From Deltaproteobacteria bacterium (GTDB lineage Bacteria; Desulfobacterota; Desulfuromonadia; Geobacterales; Pseudopelobacteraceae): 64,000 nucleotides of DNA. The stretch lies in the NCBI GenBank assembly GCA_016182975.1, contig JACPFJ010000023.1, forward strand, positions 88,885 to 152,884. The letters run 5' to 3'. This document shows positions 37,057 through 46,827 of the stretch, one piece after another. Position numbers and translations under genes: made by a program. Below the pieces are notes generated by a model. It saw only the letters and a list, made by a program, of their open reading frames with translations. It ran no database searches and had not been told where the DNA came from. Numbering within the stretch: position 1 is the first letter of the stretch; each line of letters opens with the position of its first letter.

Positions 37057-39216
37057 TCAGTGGCTGTCCCGCACCTGCTCGATGAACCTGCCGATGACCT
37101 CATGCACCTGGTCCGCGCCGCTGCCGGAAAGTATCCCGTGGCGTTCAAAATCGAACAGCCGGTACTCCTTGCGCTCAGAACCGATCCGCTCGAACAGCCG
37201 TTTCGAAGCGGCCGGGTCAACCACCGGATCACCCTTGGACTGGACCACCAGCGCCGGCACCTTGACCTCCGGCAGACGGGGCTCAAGGGCCTTCATGAAG
37301 CGCCCCAACTCCGCCACGCCGGCGACCGGCAGCCGCGTGTAGTTGATGTCGGGATGCTCGGAAACGGTCTGCACGCACTCCTTTTTCCCGTCCCTGAAGT
37401 TGATGTGGTCCATAAGCCGGTTCCAGACCGTAACGCTCGGGGCGAAGCGCGAGGAGAGGTCTTGCAGGCGCATGGGAGGACAGACCGCAAAGACCCCGGC
37501 GGTGTCGCCCAGTCGGGCCGCGCAGTCGAGGGCCAGGCCTCCGCCGAACGAGAAGCCGCCGACGACAACCCTCTTGCAGATATTCCTGATGGCGGCGTAA
37601 CCGGCATCGACCGATTCCCGCCAATCCTCACCGCAACGGCGGACCAGGTCGTCAGGCGATGTGCCGTGCCCCTTCAGGCGTACCACGTACACCCACAACC
37701 CCAGACGTCCCAGGTATTCGGCCAGCTCCTGCATCTCGCGGGGCGCGGCCAGAAAGCCATGGACGAGCACCACCCCCAGTTCCCGGGAATTACCCTTGAC
37801 GAGGATCGGTCTGCCGACCTCATGCCCCTTGGATTCGCCGTTGCGAAAGAAGAGCCGGTAGTCTGCCTCGAATTCCCGCTCCGCCTGGCGCAGCAGATGA
37901 CGCGCGGTCAGGTAGCGCACCACCCGCTCCGGCAGCCAGGCAATAAGCAGTGCCTGCTTCTGCAGCTCCGCCAGCGGGATCACCTCGTTCGACACCACGC
38001 CGATCGGATTGTCGATCCTGGCCCGGTTAAAATCAAGGGGGGAAGAAAACTTCTTCGGTTCCTTGACCAGGACATCCCCCTCCTGGCGCACCACCCCTGA
38101 TTCCAGGGCAATGGCGAGGAATTCCCGGTACTTGTTGAAACGGTCGTCCGTAAGGAGGGCGGCCTGTCCGAAATCAAGACTATGGTGGAGATTGATCCCG
38201 AGCGGCGCCAGCCTCTGGGCGAGGAGAAACGCCTTGCGGCGCAAATCCTCCGGCGATATCCGCCTGAACGGCATGGAGCGGAGCAGAGAGGCGAAGAGGT
38301 GATCGTGGTTGACGGTGGTCAGCTCATAGATGCCCGCCATGTAACGCTGCATGAGGCTGAACGCCTCCCGCCGCATGGCCTTGCGCGACGGCAGCCGGTC
38401 GTCAAAATCGATCCTCTTCGGCGAGAAGATGTCATGTTCGATGGTTTCGAAGCCAAGATGCCGCTCGATCTCGATGGGCCGACCGATGCGGATGTCGATG
38501 TCGACACCCTCCATGAGCATGGCCCCCTCCATCTGGAGCTCCTCGTGCAGGTTGGCCGGGATCTTGCCGAAAACGCGGTCGGCCAGGCGGCTCAGCATGT
38601 TTTCCCGTGCCCTGAGCGGATAGTAGGTTATGTTGATCGGGACTATCCTGGTTGTGCCGCTCAGGACCGGACACATGTCGTCGATCCCGAACAGCGCCTG
38701 CAGACGTTCCGTCTCGGCACTCTGTTCAACAGCCAGCTTGCGCAGGCGCCGCCGGTAGAATTCGGTCCTGAGCGCCAGGGTTGCCGCTCCGGTATGGGGG
38801 GGGCGCCGGTTGACGGCGTACGAAGCGGTAAAACGGGTGCGTTCCACGATTGCCTTGTCCTTGACCATGCGCCCCTCGGGAAAGATGATCCAGTTGGCTT
38901 CGCCGGTCAGGAGGCTCTTTACGATCAGGCGGTCCCGGTCCGGGGCACGGGTGGAGACCGCGCCGACCGTTTCGAGCAGGCCTCCCAGCGCCCCGTTGAA
39001 CAGGGCGGAATCCGCCAACGACCAGACCGGCACGCCGGTTAACTGATACACGTGATATGGCAAAAGCAGCGTCTCGATCCGGGTGAAGTGATTCACCACG
39101 AAGATCAGGGAGCCTTCGGGGATGTTCTCCCGGCCATGGAGCCTCACGCGCACCTTGGAGAGGGTCTCCATAAAGGCGATGAGCTGGCCTGTGGCGAGGT
39201 AGGCGTAACGGTTCAC
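37057..39216 (-). CDS. Fused acyltransferase - alpha/beta-hydrolase
   Basis: 719 residues. The N-terminal half (about 20-300) is a PlsC/GPAT-type acyltransferase with H43-x4-E48 (NHFTRIE, in place of HX4D) and FPEGR (112-116). The C-terminal part (about 455-715) is a serine-aminopeptidase-like hydrolase with VVLVHGF, nucleophile Ser near 555 in GGFSFGGG, Asp in KGDPVVDP and His in RHGIL. The middle is helical and unassigned. A transfer-plus-hydrolysis role in lipid remodelling is inferred. It begins 28 nt after glpD, which fits a shared use of glycerol phosphate. Confidence 0.85.
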   Translation of the reverse strand: MNRYAYLATGQLIAFMETLSKVRVRLHGRENIPEGSLIFVVNHFTRIETLLLPYHVYQLTGVPVWSLADSALFNGALGGLLETVGAVSTRAPDRDRLIVKSLLTGEANWIIFPEGRMVKDKAIVERTRFTASYAVNRRPPHTGAATLALRTEFYRRRLRKLAVEQSAETERLQALFGIDDMCPVLSGTTRIVPINITYYPLRARENMLSRLADRVFGKIPANLHEELQMEGAMLMEGVDIDIRIGRPIEIERHLGFETIEHDIFSPKRIDFDDRLPSRKAMRREAFSLMQRYMAGIYELTTVNHDHLFASLLRSMPFRRISPEDLRRKAFLLAQRLAPLGINLHHSLDFGQAALLTDDRFNKYREFLAIALESGVVRQEGDVLVKEPKKFSSPLDFNRARIDNPIGVVSNEVIPLAELQKQALLIAWLPERVVRYLTARHLLRQAEREFEADYRLFFRNGESKGHEVGRPILVKGNSRELGVVLVHGFLAAPREMQELAEYLGRLGLWVYVVRLKGHGTSPDDLVRRCGEDWRESVDAGYAAIRNICKRVVVGGFSFGGGLALDCAARLGDTAGVFAVCPPMRLQDLSSRFAPSVTVWNRLMDHINFRDGKKECVQTVSEHPDINYTRLPVAGVAELGRFMKALEPRLPEVKVPALVVQSKGDPVVDPAASKRLFERIGSERKEYRLFDFERHGILSGSGADQVHEVIGRFIEQVRDSH

Positions 39217-39244
39217 TGCTGACCCCTTGCTGTAATTTCGGCCC

Positions 39245-40801
39245 TCATTCCGGCAGGTACCCGCGCGCCAAGGCCAGGAAATCGGCCACCTGCCGCTGCT
39301 GCCAGGCTTCGTCGCGCCCCAGTTCCTCAGCCATTAGCCGGGCCACGCCGGGCGCCATGGCCATGCTTGCCGCGGCGTCAAGGAAGAGCGCCCTGGTGCG
39401 GCGGGCAAGGACATCCTCGACGGTGCGCGCATATTCGTTGCGGACCGCCCAGACAACCTCGCAGGCCCGATAGGGGAGGGCCGGATGGAGCGGGTCTGTC
39501 CCGGCGGGGTACCCCAGGGCCAGTGCCCTCACACCTTCGGCATCGCAACCGTATCCCCCCCAGGGATCGGCTTCTCCCCCCTGGCGCCAGCCGTGGATCT
39601 CCTGGCTGGAGGAGGTTGAGGGCCTCGGCTCCAGCCCGGCAACCTCCGCTGCCCGATCGACCGTATCCTCCCCCATCTTCCGATAGGTGGTCCACTTGCC
39701 GCCGGTAACGGTGACCAGGCCCGATCCGCTGATGAGGATGGCGTGGTCACGGGAAAAGGCGGCGGTCTCCTGCTGTTCGGCGCCCTTCACGAGGGGTCGC
39801 AGTCCGGCGAAAACGCTCAGCACGTCAGCGCGGGAGGGGTGCCTCGTGAGGTAGCGGGCGGCGTGTTCCAGGAGGAACCCGATCTCCTCCTCCAAGGGGC
39901 GCGGTTCCGTGGAGATGCCGTTCACCGGCGTATCGGTCGTGCCGACAATCACCCGGCCGTGCCAGGGGACGGCAAAGAGAACCCTGCCATCGTCGGTGTG
40001 GGGGACCATTACGGCGCATTCACCGGGCAGGAACGACCGGTCGAGCACCAGGTGCACCCCCTGGCTCGGGGCAACGACCGCGGGCGCATCCGGGCAGTCC
40101 ATCCGCCTCACGCGGTCTGCGAAGACTCCCGTGGCGTTGATCACCACCCGGCCGTGGAGCCGGTATTCCCGGCCTTCTTCGCGGTCGCGGACCGTCACCC
40201 CAGTAATCAGCCCGCCAGCCTTCGTCAGCCCGGTAACCTCCATGTAGTTAAGAGGGGTCCCCCCCAGGTCGGCCAGGGTCCGTGCCAGGCTGACGGCCAG
40301 CCGCGCGTCGTCGAACTGGGCGTCATGGTAGATGACACCCCCCCTCAGCCCGGCCGGCACCAGCGTCGGGATCAGTTCGAGGGTCTCCTCGCGGGTCAGG
40401 CGCCGGGAGGGGCCAAGGCCGAGCCGGCCGGCCAGCATGTCGTACAGCTTGAGCCCGATGCCGTAGAAGGGCCCTTCCCACCAGTCATAGAGGGGAACCA
40501 CGAAGAGGAGGTTGTGCACCAGATGGGGGGCGTTACGGATCAGGAGCCCCCGCTCGTGGAGTGCATCCAGCACCAGCGCCAGGTTCCCCTGCTTCAGATA
40601 GCGTATCCCGCCATGGATCAGCTTCGTACTCCGGCTCGACGTCCCGGCGGCAAAGTCCTTCCGTTCCAGGAGCAGGGTGCGGTAGCCGCGGCCGGCTGCT
40701 TCCACCGCGGTTCCCAGGCCGGACGCCCCGCCGCCGATGACGATCATGTCCCACACATGGGGCGGGTCGTCAAGCTGTGCCAACAGTTCAGCGCGTGTCA
40801 T
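39245..40801 (-). CDS. glpD: FAD-dependent glycerol-3-phosphate dehydrogenase
   Basis: 518 residues, oxidising glycerol-3-phosphate to dihydroxyacetone phosphate and passing electrons to quinone. The FAD-binding GGGASGLGTAVEAAGRG is at about 21-37, TSSRSTKLIHGGIRYL is the GlpD signature, and GGKWTTYRKMGE lies near the end of the core domain; a C-terminal helical domain follows. The start at 40801 has AGGGG upstream. No glpK or glpF is near. It leads an apparent two-gene unit with the acyltransferase-hydrolase. Confidence 0.93.
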   Translation of the reverse strand: MTRAELLAQLDDPPHVWDMIVIGGGASGLGTAVEAAGRGYRTLLLERKDFAAGTSSRSTKLIHGGIRYLKQGNLALVLDALHERGLLIRNAPHLVHNLLFVVPLYDWWEGPFYGIGLKLYDMLAGRLGLGPSRRLTREETLELIPTLVPAGLRGGVIYHDAQFDDARLAVSLARTLADLGGTPLNYMEVTGLTKAGGLITGVTVRDREEGREYRLHGRVVINATGVFADRVRRMDCPDAPAVVAPSQGVHLVLDRSFLPGECAVMVPHTDDGRVLFAVPWHGRVIVGTTDTPVNGISTEPRPLEEEIGFLLEHAARYLTRHPSRADVLSVFAGLRPLVKGAEQQETAAFSRDHAILISGSGLVTVTGGKWTTYRKMGEDTVDRAAEVAGLEPRPSTSSSQEIHGWRQGGEADPWGGYGCDAEGVRALALGYPAGTDPLHPALPYRACEVVWAVRNEYARTVEDVLARRTRALFLDAAASMAMAPGVARLMAEELGRDEAWQQRQVADFLALARGYLPE

Positions 40802-40866
40802 GGTCCCCTGCACCCGGCTTCTCCCGCCCCTGCGGGACGATTCCGCGGTCATCGTGCGCGTCAACG

Positions 40867-40890
40867 AAAAAAGACGGGCACCCACCCGTC
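40867..40890 (-). terminator. Terminator after proA
   Basis: On the minus strand GACGGG-TGGGTG-CCCGTC followed by T6, between proA and glpD. Confidence 0.75.
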
Positions 40891-40918
40891 CTTTCGATAC
40901 CGATCATATGGCAGCCCC

Positions 40919-42175
40919 TCAACCCCTGACCTGTCCGTCGCCGTAGACGATGAACTTGGTGGTGGTCAGGTCCTCCAGTCCCATGGGGCCGAAGGAGTGC
41001 AGTTTGGTGGTGGAGATGCCGATCTCGGCCCCCAGGCCGAGTTCGCCGCCGTCGGCGAAACGGGTCGAGGCGTTGACCAGCACGCAGGAGGAGTTGACCT
41101 CGCGGATGAAGCGCTGGGCCCGGGCGTAGTCGCTGGTGACGATCGCTTCGGTATGCAGCGAGCCGTAACGGTTGATGTGGGCAATGGCGGCGTCCATGTC
41201 CGCCACCACCCGGCAGGCCAGGATCAGCTCCAGGTATTCGGTCTGCCAGTCCTCTTCCGTGGCCGGCTTGGCGCTCGGGGCATAGCTGCGGAATTCCTCG
41301 TCGCCGCGCAGCTCGACCTTGAGCCCTGTCAGGGTGGCCGCGATGCGGGGGATGAACTCCGCCGCGACGTCCCTGTGGATCAGGAGCGTCTCCAGGGCGT
41401 TGCAGACGCCGGGGCGCTGGGTCTTGGCGTTGACGATGATCGCCTCCGCCTTTGCAAAATCGGCCGACTGGTCCACGAAGCAGTGGCAGACCCCCTTGTA
41501 GTGCTTGATGACCGGGATGCGCGAGTTCTCCACCACGAAACGGATCAGGCTCTCGCCGCCGCGGGGGATGATCAGGTCGATCGACTCCTCCTGCCTGAGC
41601 ATCTCCAGCACCCCCTCACGCTCGGTGAATGGGATCAGGGACAGGGCTGCCGTCGGAATGCCCATCTCGGCCATCACTCCCTGCAGGCAGCCGGCAAGGG
41701 CGAGGTTGGAGTGGATCGCCTCGGAACCGCCCCGCAGGATGACGGCGTTGCCGGCCTTGAGGCAGAGCGCCGCCGCATCGGCGGTAACGTTGGGGCGCGC
41801 CTCGTAGATGATGCCGATCACCCCCAGCGGGATGCGCATCTTCCCCACCATCAGGTCGTTGGGGCGCCGCCACATCCGGATGACCTCACCCACCGGGTCC
41901 GGCAGCGCGGCCACCTCGCGCAGGGCGGAGGCGATGCCGGCGATGCGCCTTTCGTCCAGCATCAGGCGGTCGAGCATGGCCTCCGAGAGCCCCTTTTGCA
42001 CACCGGCCTCCAGGTCCTTGCGGTTCTCGGCTATCAGCCGCGGCGCCTGGCGTTCCAGGCTCTCGGCCATTCTCATTAACATATCGTTCTTGACCGTGGT
42101 CCCCAAACGTGACATTATGAATGATGCTTGGCGGGCATCAGCGGCTATTCTCCGTACCTGTTCCCCTATGTTCAT
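40919..42175 (-). CDS. proA: Gamma-glutamyl phosphate reductase
   Basis: 418 residues, full length. ProA reduces gamma-glutamyl phosphate to glutamate semialdehyde with NADPH in proline synthesis. The catalytic Cys is in QRPGVCNALE, and EARPNVTADAAALCLKAGNA is the cofactor segment. proB is not adjacent. Two remnants of exactly its 3' end occur at 34.5 and 36.9 kb. Confidence 0.97.
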   Translation of the reverse strand: MNIGEQVRRIAADARQASFIMSRLGTTVKNDMLMRMAESLERQAPRLIAENRKDLEAGVQKGLSEAMLDRLMLDERRIAGIASALREVAALPDPVGEVIRMWRRPNDLMVGKMRIPLGVIGIIYEARPNVTADAAALCLKAGNAVILRGGSEAIHSNLALAGCLQGVMAEMGIPTAALSLIPFTEREGVLEMLRQEESIDLIIPRGGESLIRFVVENSRIPVIKHYKGVCHCFVDQSADFAKAEAIIVNAKTQRPGVCNALETLLIHRDVAAEFIPRIAATLTGLKVELRGDEEFRSYAPSAKPATEEDWQTEYLELILACRVVADMDAAIAHINRYGSLHTEAIVTSDYARAQRFIREVNSSCVLVNASTRFADGGELGLGAEIGISTTKLHSFGPMGLEDLTTTKFIVYGDGQVRG

Positions 42176-42312
42176 CCGATTTCCCCCGCATGTCGAATTC
42201 TCCGCAGATGGGTAGTTTACGGCAAATGTGTGGCCGCTTCAAGCAGAATTGAAGACCGGAACGAACCCAACTCATCGGCATTCCAGGCACCCGTTTCGAC
42301 AAGGGATTCACC

Positions 42313-45300
42313 ATGGCTGTCATACCTACGAGCCTGACAGGCAGAATCGTCGTCACCGTGATTTTCCTGTTTGTCACCCTCGCCCCATCCCTGACCTATC
42401 TCACGCTCAGCCACTACAAATCGCACCTGAAGCGGACGGTTGAACAGCAGCAGGCAGCCTCCCTTGCCCGACTGGCGAAGGATTTCGACAATCAGATCAC
42501 CTCCACGCATAACGCGCTCATATACGTCTCCCGCCTGGTCACCGCCGACATCATCGCCTCACCCGACGCCGCCCTGAAATTTCTCAAGAACCGTGTCGGC
42601 ATAACCGCATTCTTCGACAATGGCCTGTTTCTCTTCACCCCCACCGGCAGGATCATCGCCGAAGCGGGTGTCCCGAAGAGCCGCACCGGATATGACCTCT
42701 CGTACCGCGATTACATCAAGCAGACCATAGCCACCGGCAGACCCTATATCTCCAACCCCTACCTCTGTACCCACGAGCCGCACCACCCGGCCATCATGAT
42801 GACCGTGCCGATATTCACCCCCGACGGCCGTTTGACGGCGATTTTCGGCGGCAGCATCGATCTTATGCGCCAAGGCAATTTTGTCGCCGACTTGGTACAC
42901 GCCCCAATCGGCAAAAACGGAAATTACTGCATCTTCACCACCGAGCGCGTGATGGTCATGCACCCGGACCATTCGCGCATACTCAAGCGGGATGTCCCGC
43001 CGGGCGTCAACCCTATCTATGACCTGGCCATAAGCAGTGATCACGTCTCCGGCGAAACCGTCACCGAAAAGGGTGTTAAGGCACTGGTTGCCTATCAGAG
43101 GCTGTACACGGTCAACTGGATACTCGGGGCCACGCTTCCGCTCGATGAGGCGTATGCACCGATAAACGCGGCTGACGGCTCCATCTGGTGGGTGCTTTTC
43201 CTCTGTTGCATCCTGACGGCGCTTTTCATGTGGCTGGTAATGAGGCGTGTCACCTTGCCGCTCAAATCGCTCGCCCAGCAGATCGAGGGCGTTGATCCGC
43301 ACAGCGAGATCGTCCAGCGCGTATCGGTGCCGTTCAGCGACGAAACCGGCAAGATCACCGACAACTTCAACAAGCTGATGGAGTTGCTGCACGACAGGAC
43401 CCAGGAGTTGAAGAGGAAGCACGAGCAGTTCCAGACCCTCTCCGATTTCGCCTCCGACTGGATCTTCTGGCGGACAACCTCAGGCGAGATGATCTACGTC
43501 TCGCCGGCCTGTGAGACCATCACCGGCTACACCCCGGCCGAGCTCATGGACGACCCCGACATCATCGACCGCATGCTGCACCCGGAAGACCGCCAGGCGT
43601 GGGAGGAACACGCCCTGATCGCGCACGAGGACGACGTGCAGCACTCGCTCAAGCATATCGAGTACCGCATCATCACCAAGAGCGGCGCGACCCGCTGGAT
43701 CAGCCATAGCTGCCGGCCGATCTACGACGGCAACGGCACCCTGATCGGCGTCCGCGGAAGCAACTGCGACATCAGTGAAAAAAAGGCCGTCGAAGAGGCG
43801 CTCTACCTGGCAATGGAACGGGCGGAGGCCGCCAACGTCGCCAAGAGCCAGTTTCTGGCCAACATGAGCCACGAGATCAGGACCCCGATGAACGGTGTGC
43901 TGGGGATGGCCGACCTGCTGGGCGAAACCGATCTGGACGAGGTGCAGCGCGGGTATGCGGAAATCATCCGGATCAGTGCGGAATCGCTCCTGGGGGTGAT
44001 CAACGACATCCTAGACCACTCCAAGATCGAGGCCGGCAAGCTGGATCTCGAAATCATCGACTTCGACCTGCGCACGACCCTTGAGGATGTCGAGACCATG
44101 CTCTTCGTCAGGGCGCGTGACAAGGGGCTCGTCTTCCATTGCCGGATCGCGCCGAATGTCCCGGCCCTGGTATCCGGCGACCCCGGACGCCTGCGCCAAG
44201 TACTGATCAACCTGGCCGGCAATGCCATCAAATTCACCCACAAGGGGGAGGTAGGCATCCAGGTAAGTCTGGAACGGGAAATCGATGACTCCGCCAATGT
44301 CCGCTTCGAGGTCAGGGACACCGGCATCGGCATTCCCCGTGACCGCAAGAGGCTCCTGTTCCAGCGTTTCTCGCAACTCGACGCCTCGCGAAAACGGGTG
44401 TACGGCGGGACCGGTCTGGGACTTTGCATCTCCAGGCAACTGGTCGAGATGATGGGTGGCGACATCTCAGTGGAATCCGAAGAGGGCAAAGGTTCCACAT
44501 TCAGCTTCTCCGTCGTGTTCGCTCTCCGGCCCGCGCCGGTTCAAGGTCAGGTTTCCGAGGGGGACATCAGGGGGAGCAGGATCCTTGTGGTTGACGAAGA
44601 CGCCACCAATCGGCGCGTATTGCTGGAGCACCTTGCATCCTGGGGCTGCGTGACCGACGAGGCGGGCTCGGCCCTGGACGGCATCGAAAAGCTCAATCTG
44701 GCGGCCCGCGACGACATCCCTTACCGGATTGCCCTGGTCGATGTTGTCATGCCCGACTCCGGCGGTGAGGAGTTTGCCCGACTGGTCAGGGGGCGCGCCA
44801 ACCTGAAGGGGACCACCCTTGTCGCCTGCAGTTCGGCGAGCCGTAAGGGCGCCGCGGCCGAACTGCATGCGGCCGGTTTTGCCGCCTTTCTTCCCAAACC
44901 GATCCGCCGCGCCGACCTGCACGATACGCTGACCATGCTCGTCCAGCGGCTTGCCGGCCGGGAGGAGGGGAGCAGCATCGGCCTGGTCACCCGACATGCC
45001 GCGGCGGAGGAGAGAAAGCGGCAGATACGTATCCTGGTGGCGGACGACAACGTGATCAACCAGAAGGTGGCGACCAGCATTCTGGCCAAGTTAGGCTACA
45101 GCGCCGAGACCGCGGCAAATGGCTGCGAAGTCCTGCGCGCCTTGGCGCTCGCCCGCTACGATCTCGTGCTGATGGATGTCCAGATGCCGGAGATGGACGG
45201 ATTCGAGGCCACGGCCATGATCCGCCGGAAGGAGAGCGACACGGGTCAGCACCTGCCGATCATCGCCATGACCGCCAATGCCATGCAAGGGGATCGCGAA

Positions 45301-45768
45301 CTCTGCATCGCGGCAGGAATGGATGATTATCTCCCCAAGCCGATCCAGTCGCAGGCCGTAATGGAGGTCCTTGAGCGTTTTCTGCACAAGAGGTCCACTG
45401 ACGGGAAAACGGAGGGTGTCCCCCCTGTCTCCGCATTGCAGGTACTAGACAGGGAGGGTTTTATGGAGCGTATCGGGCAGGATCAGGAGATCTTTCTGGA
45501 ACTGGCGGATCACATGCTGCGGGAAGCCCCCACATTACACGAAACGTTGGACAGGATACTTGCCAACGGCAACACGGATGAGATCCGGCAGTTCGCCCAC
45601 CGGATCAAGGGGATAGCGGCCAACATGTCCGCCGAGGCCCTGCACGCCGCAGCCGCAGAACTCGAACATATCGATCCGACGCAGGCAGGCGCAAGCGGTG
45701 AGCGGGTACGCCATGAATTGAGCCGTTTCGTCGAGGCGCTGTCCGCATTTCAACAAACTGCACGTTGA
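42313..45768 (+). CDS. Hybrid sensor histidine kinase (Cache-HAMP-PAS-HisKA-HATPase-REC-REC-Hpt)
   Basis: 1151 residues. Order: membrane helix (about 14-33), periplasmic Cache-type sensor (about 35-280), second helix (about 285-307), HAMP, PAS (about 375-495), HisKA with phospho-His520 in SHEIRTPMNG, HATPase (about 620-735), receiver 1 with Asp810 (ALVDVVMPD), receiver 2 with Asp955 (LMDVQMPE) and Hpt with His1096 (FAHRIKG). It can run an internal phosphorelay and needs an output protein located elsewhere. No response regulator is adjacent. The ligand is unknown. Confidence 0.95.
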   Translation: MAVIPTSLTGRIVVTVIFLFVTLAPSLTYLTLSHYKSHLKRTVEQQQAASLARLAKDFDNQITSTHNALIYVSRLVTADIIASPDAALKFLKNRVGITAFFDNGLFLFTPTGRIIAEAGVPKSRTGYDLSYRDYIKQTIATGRPYISNPYLCTHEPHHPAIMMTVPIFTPDGRLTAIFGGSIDLMRQGNFVADLVHAPIGKNGNYCIFTTERVMVMHPDHSRILKRDVPPGVNPIYDLAISSDHVSGETVTEKGVKALVAYQRLYTVNWILGATLPLDEAYAPINAADGSIWWVLFLCCILTALFMWLVMRRVTLPLKSLAQQIEGVDPHSEIVQRVSVPFSDETGKITDNFNKLMELLHDRTQELKRKHEQFQTLSDFASDWIFWRTTSGEMIYVSPACETITGYTPAELMDDPDIIDRMLHPEDRQAWEEHALIAHEDDVQHSLKHIEYRIITKSGATRWISHSCRPIYDGNGTLIGVRGSNCDISEKKAVEEALYLAMERAEAANVAKSQFLANMSHEIRTPMNGVLGMADLLGETDLDEVQRGYAEIIRISAESLLGVINDILDHSKIEAGKLDLEIIDFDLRTTLEDVETMLFVRARDKGLVFHCRIAPNVPALVSGDPGRLRQVLINLAGNAIKFTHKGEVGIQVSLEREIDDSANVRFEVRDTGIGIPRDRKRLLFQRFSQLDASRKRVYGGTGLGLCISRQLVEMMGGDISVESEEGKGSTFSFSVVFALRPAPVQGQVSEGDIRGSRILVVDEDATNRRVLLEHLASWGCVTDEAGSALDGIEKLNLAARDDIPYRIALVDVVMPDSGGEEFARLVRGRANLKGTTLVACSSASRKGAAAELHAAGFAAFLPKPIRRADLHDTLTMLVQRLAGREEGSSIGLVTRHAAAEERKRQIRILVADDNVINQKVATSILAKLGYSAETAANGCEVLRALALARYDLVLMDVQMPEMDGFEATAMIRRKESDTGQHLPIIAMTANAMQGDRELCIAAGMDDYLPKPIQSQAVMEVLERFLHKRSTDGKTEGVPPVSALQVLDREGFMERIGQDQEIFLELADHMLREAPTLHETLDRILANGNTDEIRQFAHRIKGIAANMSAEALHAAAAELEHIDPTQAGASGERVRHELSRFVEALSAFQQTAR

Positions 45769-45990
45769 CAACAACCCCATGCCTGCTCCCAGGCGTCTGC
45801 ACGTCCCCCTCAATTAGCAGGTAACTGATCGTTACAAAATGAAATATCCGGGAAAACTTCCGGCGTGAATCGGCAGAGCGCCGCACGCCGAGAAGGGAAA
45901 ATCCGAGATAGCACACGTGATGGCGCCAAGACCCTGGTGAATGCGCCGATCCTGCTTCCCGCCGGCAATCCAGGTGCGCACGCGTCGAAG

Positions 45991-46018
45991 TTGACATTCA
46001 TTTTCTATTAGCTATAAT
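45991..46018 (+). promoter_or_regulatory. Consensus sigma-70 promoter for hsp20
   Basis: TTGACA (45991-45996), 16-nt spacer, TATAAT (46013-46018): both hexamers are perfect. It lies 36 nt before the gene start. No heat-shock (sigma-32) promoter or CIRCE element is seen. Confidence 0.8.
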
Positions 46019-46054
46019 ATAAATGCAAAGAGAATGAAAAAAATGAGGAGGTGC

Positions 46055-46615
46055 ATGATGATGAGAGGATCTGCACATCTTAAGGCTGTACCGGGTGAGA
46101 AAGCGGGCATACCGGTAAAAAAAGAGGAGTATGGGCCGGAAAGAGGCGGAACGTGGCTTGAGACAACGAGAATACCTACCCTATTGAACGAGATGGAACA
46201 GATGATGGGCGAGTTTTTCCGCCGGCCGTTTTTTGGCGCCGGTGCAACGCCGTGGCGTGGCCTGTTGAGCGAATTTGGGGCGGCAGGCGGTTATTCGCCG
46301 GCGGTCGATGTCTACGAAGATGGCGGTAACATCTGTGTGAAGGCCGATCTTCCCGGTTTCAGCAAGAATGATATCGAGGTGAAACTGTTCGGAAACACCC
46401 TTGAGATCACAGGCGAGAAAAAGGCCGAGGAAAAGGTCGACCAGAGGGATTACCTGAGACTCGAGCGTTCATACGGTAAATTCTGCAGAACCGTGCGTCT
46501 GCCGGAAGGGTTGGACAGTGACCATGTAACAGCCAACTTCGCGGACGGCGTGCTCGAAATCAAGATACCGAGGATTGAGGGCAAACGGGCGGTACATCAC
46601 GTTCCGATCAAATAA
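46055..46615 (+). CDS. Small heat-shock protein, Hsp20/alpha-crystallin family
   Basis: 186 residues, longer than usual because of an N-terminal extension of about 75 residues. The alpha-crystallin domain (about 80-175) contains VDVYEDGGNICVKADLPGF and the LEIKIPR tail with the IxI-type motif. It holds unfolded proteins for refolding. GAGGAGG precedes three consecutive ATG codons (46055, 46058, 46061); any could be used. It ends in a strong terminator. Confidence 0.92.
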   Translation: MMMRGSAHLKAVPGEKAGIPVKKEEYGPERGGTWLETTRIPTLLNEMEQMMGEFFRRPFFGAGATPWRGLLSEFGAAGGYSPAVDVYEDGGNICVKADLPGFSKNDIEVKLFGNTLEITGEKKAEEKVDQRDYLRLERSYGKFCRTVRLPEGLDSDHVTANFADGVLEIKIPRIEGKRAVHHVPIK

Positions 46616-46636
46616 GGAAGCGGATGTGTGCAGCAG

Positions 46637-46664
46637 CGGGGCGGTGAAAACCGCCCCGTTTTTT
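46637..46664 (+). terminator. Intrinsic terminator after hsp20
   Basis: A 9-bp stem CGGGGCGGT/ACCGCCCCG with a GAAA loop and T6. Confidence 0.9.
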
Positions 46665-46691
46665 ATTGGTAAAAGTCAAAAACGGTCATTA

Positions 46692-46812
46692 TCCACGAAA
46701 AACACGAAATAAAACAATAACGATACGACAACATGCCGATTCTCCTCTGCGATGAGAAGACGAGAGCAATTAGTGCGTTGAATTTGTTCGTGTATTTCGT
46801 GTAGTTCGTGGA
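46692..46812. repeat. Inverted repeat of CACGAAA units
   Basis: TCCACGAAAAACACGAAATA (46692-46711) pairs with TATTTCGTGTAGTTCGTGGA (46793-46812), 17 or more of 20 positions, across an 80-nt loop. Lies just after draT. Confidence 0.75.
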
Positions 46813-46827
46813 CCAGATGCTTGTACG

